A stretch of 64,000 nt of DNA from positions 1 to 64,000 of the forward strand of contig NZ_QOIM01000037.1 of assembly GCF_003323735.1 (NCBI RefSeq), written 5' to 3'. Within the stretch, counting starts at the first letter, position 1. The number at the start of each line of letters is the position of its first letter. Below the pieces are notes generated by a model. It saw nothing but the letters and a program-made list of their open reading frames with translations, was not told where the DNA came from and did not search any database. This DNA is from Streptomyces reniochalinae. GTDB lineage: Bacteria > Actinomycetota > Actinomycetes > Streptomycetales > Streptomycetaceae. A program made the translations under genes and the position numbers. Of the stretch, positions 41,829-48,203 are shown piece after piece.

Positions 41829-41840
41829 CGTTTGTGGTGC

Positions 41841-42026
41841 TCAGTCGTCGTAATGCATGGTCAGCCGCTCGTTCGGGCGGAACTCTTCCACCGTGTAGCC
41901 AAAGGGAATGAACACGGTTCCGTCTTCCTGCCACGGCTCACCGGCGAGCCATGCGAGGTTGCCGAACTCCACCCAATCCCCCGCCTTGATGAGCTTTGCC
42001 GCCCGGGTCTTCGGCCGGTTCGTCAT
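41841..42026 (-). CDS. hypothetical small phage protein
   Basis: A 61-residue protein from ATG 42026, which has AAGGGG in front; a longer frame to 42092 would run into the dyad at 42084. The sequence (AAKLIKAGDWVEFGNLAWLAG) looks like a small beta-barrel. Expression is probably controlled by the dyad at 42084-42100. Confidence 0.55.
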   Translation of the reverse strand: MTNRPKTRAAKLIKAGDWVEFGNLAWLAGEPWQEDGTVFIPFGYTVEEFRPNERLTMHYDD

Positions 42027-42083
42027 GGTGTCCCCTTCGGGTCGGTGTGTGCTTACAAGGACGAGGTTACGGCAGCCGTAGCA

Positions 42084-42100
42084 CCTACTCAAGTAGTAGG
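42084..42100 (-). promoter_or_regulatory. CIR-like operator 3
   Basis: An exact reverse copy of the 17-bp dyad, 58 bases upstream of the 41841-42026 start. Confidence 0.75.
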
Positions 42101-42115
42101 TACCGAACGGACGAA

Positions 42116-42144
42116 ACCCCCCACCCCGGACAGGGGCAGGGGGT
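42116..42144 (-). terminator. terminator of the dCMP deaminase operon
   Basis: A C-rich arm (accccccacccc) and a G-rich arm (ggggcaggggg) form a hairpin just after the stop at 42150. On the minus strand TTTCG follows. Confidence 0.65.
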
Positions 42145-42149
42145 CAACG

Positions 42150-42551
42150 TCACGGACGCCGGTACTTGCGTTCCGGGGTCACCACACGGGCGAGCCCGGC
42201 GGACTCAATGAGCGTCCAGCACTGAGGGCACGGGGTGCGCGTCACGTAGAGCGTGGCCCCGGGTAGATCCTCCGGACGAGCGCGGGTTATCGCGTTGTAC
42301 TCCGCATGGTTCGCGGAACAGTTCGCATAGTTGCTGTCAGGCTCGCACTCGTCCGAACTCAGCTTGCCCCGTGGGCAGTTGGACGCTGAGGCACACCCGG
42401 GGATGCCGGACGGAAGACCGTTGTACCCGGGGGTTACCCGGTGCTCACGGGACACGAGCATTGCCCCCACCTGAGCGCGGGTGCAGTCGGCCCGGGTAGC
42501 TGCCCAACGAGCCCCGGCTAGGTAGTACGAATCGAAGTCGGGTCGGCTCAT
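42150..42551 (-). CDS. phage deoxycytidylate deaminase
   Basis: The 133-residue protein has the zinc-dependent deaminase signature: HAEYN at 82-86 (catalytic Glu) and PCPQC at 107-111. A longer start at 42575 exists but ATG 42551 overlaps the preceding gene by four bases (ATGA). dCMP to dUMP conversion feeds the ThyX encoded in the same operon, so the phage controls dTTP supply. Confidence 0.85.
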   Translation of the reverse strand: MSRPDFDSYYLAGARWAATRADCTRAQVGAMLVSREHRVTPGYNGLPSGIPGCASASNCPRGKLSSDECEPDSNYANCSANHAEYNAITRARPEDLPGATLYVTRTPCPQCWTLIESAGLARVVTPERKYRRP

Positions 42552-42742
42552 ACGTGGTCGCTCAGTTCTCGCCAAAGCTGAATGGCGGCGCGGTAGTCAA
42601 GGTGCAGAACCTCAGTGTTCGAGTAACCCTCGTGGGCAAACGTGGCCTTAACCGTCACGGTGGGCCGTCCGTCCCGGGTGCATGTCGCCTGAGCCTCAGC
42701 GCTCGTGTAGACAACGCCCCGGTTCATCTCTCGCTCACTCAC
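42548..42742 (-). CDS. hypothetical phage protein
   Basis: A 64-residue beta-rich protein (TVTVKATFAHEGYSNTEVLHL) overlapping the genes on both sides (8 and 4 bases), so translation is coupled. No family recognised. Confidence 0.6.
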   Translation of the reverse strand: MSEREMNRGVVYTSAEAQATCTRDGRPTVTVKATFAHEGYSNTEVLHLDYRAAIQLWRELSDHV

Positions 42743-42923
42743 CCTCGTTGGCCCCCTCGTCCATGCGGTCCGCGTGCCTCAGTATGTCCGCCACGAAATC
42801 GGCAACGGCCCGGTTCTTGTACGTGGTCAGTGCCCACCCCTGCCCAATGCGGTTGACCTTGATGAGGTCCCATCCGTCCACGAGCCCGGGGCGCACGGTG
42901 TAAGTCACGTCAGCCACGGTCAC
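42735..42923 (-). CDS. hypothetical phage protein
   Basis: A 62-residue protein beginning TVADVTYTVRPGLVDGWD from GTG 42923; GTG 42917 and 42908 are alternatives. It sits within the overlapping nucleotide-metabolism operon. Unknown function. Confidence 0.5.
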   Translation of the reverse strand: MTVADVTYTVRPGLVDGWDLIKVNRIGQGWALTTYKNRAVADFVADILRHADRMDEGANEGE

Positions 42924-43251
42924 CGCCCTTAGGCGCGTCCAGCTCACGGCGCACAAGCCGAATCAGCTTTTCCACGCCGTCCCTGTCGTCAGCGTCCGTG
43001 CCGTACTGCTCGCGCAGCCACTTACGAGCCTGCCCCGCAAACCAAGAGCCGGTGCGAATCGGCGTCATGTTCTCCCACCGGGAATCTTCAAACGGAGAGA
43101 AACACGAGCACCCCGAATCGGTGTCGAAGAAAAGCGCCCCGTCTTCCGTGCGCTGGAATACGGCAATCATGTTGAACTCATAACCGCCGATGGTGTCCAC
43201 GTCACCAAGGATCTTGCCGCCGAAGTCTTCCGGCGCGTAGTAGATGCTCAC
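42910..43251 (-). CDS. conserved phage protein with CSC motif
   Basis: The 113-residue protein starts at GTG 43251, which overlaps the preceding stop (GTGA) and has GGAG upstream. The pattern YYAPEDFGGKILGDVD, then FFDTDSGCSCFSPFED, recalls a family widespread in actinophages (SGCSCPSPFE-like). Function unknown. Confidence 0.6.
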   Translation of the reverse strand: MSIYYAPEDFGGKILGDVDTIGGYEFNMIAVFQRTEDGALFFDTDSGCSCFSPFEDSRWENMTPIRTGSWFAGQARKWLREQYGTDADDRDGVEKLIRLVRRELDAPKGGDRG

Positions 43252-43391
43252 TTGTTGAACTCCTTTGCCAGACAACGAGCGGGCATCTCCCCCGCCTTTG
43301 AGAATTCCCAGAGACCGCACGGAGCGGAATTCCACGTCCAGAGCGAAAGGGCCAGTAGCACAATCGCCACGGGAACGGCTAGGTACTTCAC
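43248..43391 (-). CDS. 47-residue small membrane protein
   Basis: The GTG at 43391 overlaps the thyX stop (GTGA) and the TGA at 43250-43248 overlaps the next start. The sequence KYLAVPVAIVLLALSLWTW gives one hydrophobic helix, then a polar tail with two Cys. The position between two coupled genes argues that it is real. Confidence 0.6.
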   Translation of the reverse strand: MKYLAVPVAIVLLALSLWTWNSAPCGLWEFSKAGEMPARCLAKEFNK

Positions 43392-44089
43392 TCGCCCTCA
43401 CTTCCGTAAGGCGCTTCCGGCACGTCCTGAACACTGTTCGGAGCAACGGCCCGAAGGTGCCCCAGGATGAGACCGGCGAACTCTCGGATTTCCTTGTCTG
43501 CGGCCACGTGGTGGCGCTTGCCGAGAACGTCACGCCACGCCCTCAGGTTGCCGGTAACCACCATGTCCACGGGGGCAGCGTTCGGCAGTACGCACCGGGC
43601 CGCTTCGCGGGCTTCCTTGCGTTTGAGACCGGCTGCCGTGAGCCGTTCGGTAAGAACCTCGTACATGGCAAGCGCGTCTTCGTACGCACCCTCTACGGCC
43701 CGTGTGGCGTTCGGCTTGTCGGCAAGAGCCGGGGGGATCACCGGCTCAGTCTCGGCATAGTTCACGTACCGCTGAGAGACGACAGAAAAGCTCAGGTGGC
43801 GGTGTCGGGTCAGCTCAGCGAGCAACGCACGCGACACGCCCCGTACGAGGAACGAGACCGACGAGTGTTCAAGTACCGAGTAATGACCCTGCCGAAGGAT
43901 GTTCGCGAGATAGTCAGCGTTCGCGGCAGTCTTCGGGTTGGGCCGATGAAAGCTCTTGTAGCAGATGCGCCCGGCGGCTTCCGCTAGAGCGTCGGCACTC
44001 TTGGCCCCCTGCCCGTACGCGTCATATCCGTACGCGTCTTCCATGAGCGGCCAATCAAGGATTGTGCGCGCGAGAACGTCAACCTTCAT
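43388..44089 (-). CDS. thyX: flavin-dependent thymidylate synthase
   Basis: The 233-residue protein carries the ThyX signature RHRHLSFSVVSQR (residues 95-107; consensus RHRxxSxxxxSxR) and the surrounding FAD-binding helices. It makes dTMP from dUMP with methylene-THF, FAD and NADPH. It heads an operon that ends in dCMP deaminase and lies just below the dyad/hairpin at 44111-44150, which probably controls it. Confidence 0.9.
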   Translation of the reverse strand: MKVDVLARTILDWPLMEDAYGYDAYGQGAKSADALAEAAGRICYKSFHRPNPKTAANADYLANILRQGHYSVLEHSSVSFLVRGVSRALLAELTRHRHLSFSVVSQRYVNYAETEPVIPPALADKPNATRAVEGAYEDALAMYEVLTERLTAAGLKRKEAREAARCVLPNAAPVDMVVTGNLRAWRDVLGKRHHVAADKEIREFAGLILGHLRAVAPNSVQDVPEAPYGSEGE

Positions 44090-44110
44090 TCGTGCTCTCT
44101 CCTTAACCGA

Positions 44111-44150
44111 AAGGACCGGCCCCTACTACTTGAGTAGGTGACCGGTCCTT
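44111..44150 (-). promoter_or_regulatory. CIR-like operator 4 inside nested hairpin
   Basis: The exact 17-bp dyad (44122-44138) is enclosed by a second inverted repeat AAGGACCGG/CCGGTCCTT. It lies between the gene ending at 44157 and thyX, so it can be both a terminator and the thyX operator. Confidence 0.7.
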
Positions 44151-44156
44151 GTTTGG

Positions 44157-44354
44157 TCACTGTTCGGTTGTGTCACCTGCGAGGAACTGAGCGACGCCTA
44201 GCACGTCGAAAGGCTCTAGGTCCCCGTCCCACTCGTACGAGTCGAGTAGGGCACGAGCGGCCCGGTAGATATCCGCTCGTTCCGCTACGTACTCCGCTGC
44301 CCTCAGGGCCGGACCACTGAGGGCCGGTGGCTTGAACTCCGGAAGGTTCACCAA
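44157..44354 (-). CDS. hypothetical phage protein
   Basis: A 65-residue helical protein (AEYVAERADIYRAARALLDSY) that overlaps the upstream gene by seven bases. No known family. Confidence 0.55.
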   Translation of the reverse strand: MVNLPEFKPPALSGPALRAAEYVAERADIYRAARALLDSYEWDGDLEPFDVLGVAQFLAGDTTEQ

Positions 44355-44725
44355 CGGGGCACCCCGTAGGCGCTCATACGGTCGCGCAGCACCTTTGCCC
44401 GCGCGGTCACCTCAGCGCCGGTAATCGCGTCGGCAGTCTCGTTCAGCCACTTTGCGAGCGCCTTAGCCTGAGCCGGGGTGAGCTTGGCCCGGTCCCCCGG
44501 GATGGCAAGCGAAAGGTGGCTAACTTCCTTGTCGTTGTGCCAACCGATCACGCGGCCAACCGCGCCGTTCATGGTGGCCTTAGTCTCTCGGGTCACGTTC
44601 AGCATTTCGGCTCTCTCCTTAGGGGGAATGGTCGGACTTGCAACCCACACTTCGGCAGGCTCGTTGCAGCACTGGCAGGGGTAGCGCTCTCTGTCCCACG
44701 GGGCCCGTCCCGTGACGCCCGGCAC
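44348..44725 (-). CDS. hypothetical phage protein
   Basis: A 125-residue protein from GTG 44725, directly after the preceding TGA. It has one CQCC motif near residue 17-20 and a helical C-terminus. An internal ATG at 44605 with its own AAGGAG site could give an 85-residue form. Function unknown. Confidence 0.55.
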   Translation of the reverse strand: MPGVTGRAPWDRERYPCQCCNEPAEVWVASPTIPPKERAEMLNVTRETKATMNGAVGRVIGWHNDKEVSHLSLAIPGDRAKLTPAQAKALAKWLNETADAITGAEVTARAKVLRDRMSAYGVPRW

Positions 44726-44890
44726 TCAGGCACCCGCCTTGAGTCCGGCGAGCATGGCGGACGCCTCGTCCACGGTCTTTACGACCGTTGCCACGGTCCG
44801 GCCGGTGGCGGTCTTGATGTGCATATCCACGAGGTGACCCCGGGGGGTGGTCTCGATGATGTGGCCGTTGGTGGTGGTGAACTTGCGCAC
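44726..44890 (-). CDS. hypothetical 54-residue phage protein
   Basis: GTG 44890 has AAGGAG nine bases upstream and stands 28 bases below a copy of the phage promoter element. The sequence (RKFTTTNGHIIETTPRGHLV then DMHIKTATGRTVATVVKTV) looks like a small beta-sheet protein. The stop abuts the next start. Confidence 0.6.
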   Translation of the reverse strand: MRKFTTTNGHIIETTPRGHLVDMHIKTATGRTVATVVKTVDEASAMLAGLKAGA

Positions 44891-44917
44891 TGGATTTCTC
44901 CTTGTTTCGGTCTCTGC

Positions 44918-44943
44918 TTGGACTTGAGGGGAAGGGATTCCAG
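44918..44943 (-). promoter_or_regulatory. phage promoter element copy 1
   Basis: On the minus strand it reads GGAATCCCTTCCCCTCAAG followed by TCCA, one of six matching copies in this prophage. It lies 28 bases upstream of the 44726-44890 start. Confidence 0.6.
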
Positions 44944-44947
44944 CCGC

Positions 44948-45757
44948 TTACGCGTTCGCACCCTTGAGGTACACGTCACGGAATCGAGTCTTGGCCTTAG
45001 AGCGGTTCTGCCGGACGAGGGACTTAGCCATGCCGACCCAATCGGCAAGCAAGTCTTCGTTTTCCGTACCGAACGCCATGGGGGCAGGGGCAATGCCGTA
45101 CGTCCCACGGAGAATGTCAGCGCTCTTCTTACCCATCTTGTTGAGCGCGTCATGAACGTTCCGGCGCGTGTCCCGCTGCCGGGCGGTCTCAATGTCCCGG
45201 GGCTCAATGAGGTCATCCGGGAGACCGATAGTCGAGAGCAGACGGTCACCAATGGTGGTGTCGTCTTCGTCGTCCGTGGTGGCCCGGGTGTCCAGCGAGT
45301 CAAGCCCCTGCCACGACAGACGAGCGGCGTACGCCATTTCTTCGCTCATCCGGCGCTTACCCATGTGCTCAGCGTCAGCGGCTATGCGCTCCGCCTCGTA
45401 CGGGTCGCCGTTCGCCATGGTGAGCGCGCGCTCAAATTCCTTGGCTATGGACTCAGAGACGCCGTGCCGGGTCTGTGCGCGCCGCTCGTTGCTCATGACG
45501 CCGTTGAGGGTGCGGTCAATGAACGTGAAGAACTGCGCGACACTCTCACCCTCAAAGCGCGCGATTGCCTGCCAAAGCTCAATGCGGCCGGTCTGCGCGA
45601 GATCATCCATGAGCGCGTAATCGGTGAAGCCGCCCGTAGTCGCGTACTTGCGGGCAAGCTGCGTGACTCGCTCGTCCGTCTCCGCCACCACCTGAGCGAC
45701 CGCCGCAGCATCGTTGTTCTTGGCGGCGGCAATCTGCGCTTCGGTGAGGTTCAGCAT
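44948..45757 (-). CDS. phage sigma-70-like factor
   Basis: The 269-residue protein has a region-2-like stretch (YALMDDLAQTGRIELWQAIA, then RF and FFTFIDRTLNGVMSNERR) matching the DDLxQxGxIGLWxAIxxF pattern of sigma factors. Its C-terminal segment (LNKMGKKSADILRGTYGIAP onward) stands where region 4 would be. It is preceded by one of the six GGAATCCC promoter elements. A phage-encoded specificity factor for those promoters is the natural hypothesis; other DNA-binding roles are possible. Confidence 0.65.
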   Translation of the reverse strand: MLNLTEAQIAAAKNNDAAAVAQVVAETDERVTQLARKYATTGGFTDYALMDDLAQTGRIELWQAIARFEGESVAQFFTFIDRTLNGVMSNERRAQTRHGVSESIAKEFERALTMANGDPYEAERIAADAEHMGKRRMSEEMAYAARLSWQGLDSLDTRATTDDEDDTTIGDRLLSTIGLPDDLIEPRDIETARQRDTRRNVHDALNKMGKKSADILRGTYGIAPAPMAFGTENEDLLADWVGMAKSLVRQNRSKAKTRFRDVYLKGANA

Positions 45758-45783
45758 TGTTCGTGCTCCGTTCGTGGGTTCCT

Positions 45784-45810
45784 GGTTGCGCTGGAGCGCA
45801 AGGGATTCCC
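45784..45810 (-). promoter_or_regulatory. phage promoter element copy 2 (sigma-like gene)
   Basis: On the minus strand it reads GGAATCCCTTGCGCTCCAG. It lies 27 bases upstream of the sigma-like gene start. Confidence 0.6.
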
Positions 45811-46164
45811 GAACGGGGCCGAACTGGCCGCTAGATCATGTGAGCTAGGTCACACCTTGAATCAGGCATGGCGGTGCCACGGACAACGAGAGTCGAGACG
45901 TACCAACCAAGCCCCATCCGGGGATGCGTGACGGGGCTTGATCAGGGCCGTTCGTCGTTGCTGATGTGAACCTAAGACGAACTTGAGTAGGTGGCAATGC
46001 ATATGCCAGCGGCCCAATGGCGGGGTGTCGCGGGATGATCAATTACGAATCGAAGGTGCGGGGGCGCGTCATCCTTCGGAACTATGGAGTCTAGTTCTCT
46101 GTAACGGGCCTGTATCCGTGAAATGCAAAGTTTGATCTTGGATGGAACGTCAGGTTCCGGAGCA

Positions 46165-46181
46165 CCTACTACTTGAGTATG
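46165..46181 (+). promoter_or_regulatory. CIR-like operator 5 (one mismatch)
   Basis: CCTACTACTTGAGTATG, one base off the consensus. It lies 32 bases, start to start, from operator 6. Confidence 0.65.
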
Positions 46182-46196
46182 TGACCGGGGTCACGC

Positions 46197-46213
46197 CCTA
46201 CTACTTGAGTAGG
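46197..46213 (+). promoter_or_regulatory. CIR-like operator 6
   Basis: An exact copy of the 17-bp dyad, separated from operator 5 by the perfect palindrome at 46181-46194. Confidence 0.75.
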
Positions 46214-46281
46214 TGAACGCACCGTGTTTCGGTAACGACACCATGTAGTCAGTAGAACGTGACCCACGTCACAGGATGAGA

Positions 46282-48129
46282 TTAGTAGTCGGCCCCGTAC
46301 AGAGACCCCCACGAGCGCTTGCCAATCTCGGCTTCCGCCTCAATCGGAACGCCGAACAGATCGAACGTCATGCACCGCTCAATTTCGCGGGCAATGTCGG
46401 CAGCCTCGTTCGCGGGAACCGAGCACAACACTTCGTCATGAATCGGCAACCGCATGTAGTCGAGTAGTCCGGCCTCTTCCATGTTCAGCATGGATTGGCC
46501 CAACACGTCACGAGCCGCACTCTGGCACGCGTAGTTAACTACCGCGTACGTACGGTCACGGTCCAGCGGAAGACGCCGACCCGTTGCCGACACATGGACC
46601 ATGCCGGATTGGTACGCCTCACGCTGCCAACGAGCGGACGCACGCTTGATCTCCGGATACACCCGGTCATACGCAGCAATGGCCCGTTGCACGTCGTCCA
46701 TAGGTGCGCCGGTCTGCCTCGCAATCGTGGCCGAACCACCGCCGTACACCTTTCCAAAACCCACGCCCTTACAGAGCTTGCGGTGAGCTTTGGTGAACCC
46801 TTCCCCGAAGACGAGACGGGCCGTGAAATCGTGCAAGTCCTGTCCGGTGCTAATGGCTTCCTTCATTCGCTTTACGTCAGCGAGAGCGGCAAGGACGCGC
46901 ATTTCAACGGCGGCAAAGTCAGTGGACACCATGACGTGACCCTCTTCGGCCAAGAGGGCACGCCTAACCATCTGATCCGAAGACGGCAGCGTTTGAAGCG
47001 CCGGACGGGTAATCGACATACGACCCGTGCGGGCTTGCATGGAATTGATGAACGGGTGAATGCGTCCGCTCTCGTCCACGGTCTCAAGGAAGGTATCCGC
47101 GTAAGCGGTGCACCACTTCCCCGCGCGCTTACTTCTGAGCACTGCGTCAGCAAGAGGGTTCGGCGTTCGCGTGTTCAGCCGCTCCCACTGCATAGACATG
47201 TCAGCGAGAGCGAGCAAGACCGCCTTATCCACCTTGAGAGCACCGGACGCCGTGCGCTCCGTCAGCGTCTCACCCATGCCAATGAGCGCTTCGGCAATCT
47301 GTCGAGTTGAGTTCACGTTCTCCACCCCGTACCGGGCGGCAACCTTCGTGTACTCGTCCTCTTCCTGCCTGAGCAGACCGGACAGCGTGCGCACGTAGTC
47401 CTCATCAAGGATCATGCCCTTTCGCTGCATGACCGCACAGATACGCGCTATCTCGTGTTCGTACTGCACGAGCACGTCACGCACCCCTAGCCGCGAAAGC
47501 TCAGCGGCAAGCACCGGAGCAATGCGGCTCGTGAGGATCACGTCAAGTCCCGCGTACAAGTTGTACGTTGGGTGGTCCAAATCGATTCCGGCCCACCCGG
47601 TGGCCTTAGTGAGGCCAAGGGACCGGAAGACCGCCGTAAGGTCCCCCTGAGTGTCCGGGGCCGTGGGGTCCACGTAGTACGCGCTGAGCGGCTTAAGGCC
47701 GGTCCCAATGCCGCCCTCTTGCGGCTGCCGGGGGTCCACGAGCCCGGCAAGTAGCTTCGTGTCCACGGTCCGGGGTGCGAGCGATTCCAGCGACACCCCC
47801 GCGTGTCGGTCCAACACGAGCCAATCAAACGGGGCGTTATGGATGCGGAACCGCTCGATTACCTCAAGGGCCCAAAGCGCCGAAGTGCGGAACGCTCCCC
47901 CGCGCTCCCAATGAATGACCCACGCTTCCCGCTCGTCCCCAAACTGAACGGTGCGGAGACGGTAGCTAGCGCCGAACACATCAAGTCCAGTGGTCTCTGT
48001 GTCCAGCGCGATAGGTCCACGGGTGCGAGCCGTGAGCACCCAATCCCGGAAGCGCTCTAGGTCCCGCTCATCCTGGGGGACGTAGACCGTAACCGTTTCG
48101 CCTGCCACGTTGTGGCGGTAGATCCTCAA
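46282..48129 (-). CDS. family A DNA polymerase (PolA-like, with 3'-5' exonuclease)
   Basis: This 615-residue protein has an N-terminal DnaQ-like exonuclease with ALDTETTGLD (residues ~41-50) and a polymerase domain. Motif A is STDFAAVEMRVLAAL (near 400), motif B HRKLCKGVGFGKVYGG (about 445-460) and motif C HDE (564-566). The 5' flap nuclease domain is absent, as in phage polymerases. It replicates phage DNA together with the adjacent primase-helicase. Confidence 0.9.
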   Translation of the reverse strand: MRIYRHNVAGETVTVYVPQDERDLERFRDWVLTARTRGPIALDTETTGLDVFGASYRLRTVQFGDEREAWVIHWERGGAFRTSALWALEVIERFRIHNAPFDWLVLDRHAGVSLESLAPRTVDTKLLAGLVDPRQPQEGGIGTGLKPLSAYYVDPTAPDTQGDLTAVFRSLGLTKATGWAGIDLDHPTYNLYAGLDVILTSRIAPVLAAELSRLGVRDVLVQYEHEIARICAVMQRKGMILDEDYVRTLSGLLRQEEDEYTKVAARYGVENVNSTRQIAEALIGMGETLTERTASGALKVDKAVLLALADMSMQWERLNTRTPNPLADAVLRSKRAGKWCTAYADTFLETVDESGRIHPFINSMQARTGRMSITRPALQTLPSSDQMVRRALLAEEGHVMVSTDFAAVEMRVLAALADVKRMKEAISTGQDLHDFTARLVFGEGFTKAHRKLCKGVGFGKVYGGGSATIARQTGAPMDDVQRAIAAYDRVYPEIKRASARWQREAYQSGMVHVSATGRRLPLDRDRTYAVVNYACQSAARDVLGQSMLNMEEAGLLDYMRLPIHDEVLCSVPANEAADIAREIERCMTFDLFGVPIEAEAEIGKRSWGSLYGADY

Positions 48130-48149
48130 TGCTCTCTCCCCTCAACGAA

Positions 48150-48184
48150 GAGGGGCCACCTACTACTTGAGTAGGCAGCCCCTC
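48150..48184 (+). promoter_or_regulatory. CIR-like operator 7 inside nested hairpin
   Basis: The exact dyad (48159-48175) is enclosed by GAGGGG/CCCCTC. It lies between the primase-helicase stop and the polymerase start. Confidence 0.75.
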
Positions 48185-48203
48185 AACGGCCGTGCGTATT
48201 TGG

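Larger units (their letters stand above)
45811..46281. promoter_or_regulatory. 471-bp non-coding control region
   Basis: No credible gene is seen. It holds a hairpin (aagcccc/ggggctt, about 45909-45940, a likely terminator of polA-side transcripts), two 17-bp dyads (46165, 46197), a degenerate half-dyad (45981-45991), and a second dyad type GTGAC-N4-GTCAC-like at 45840-45853, 46181-46194 (perfect, GTGACCGGGGTCAC) and 46259-46272. It is the densest regulatory stretch of the visible prophage. Confidence 0.6.

Noticed and set aside
45845..46042. 65-codon minus-strand frame in the main control gap
   Set aside because: It has poor codon bias and no ribosome site, and it overlaps a hairpin and regulatory repeats.
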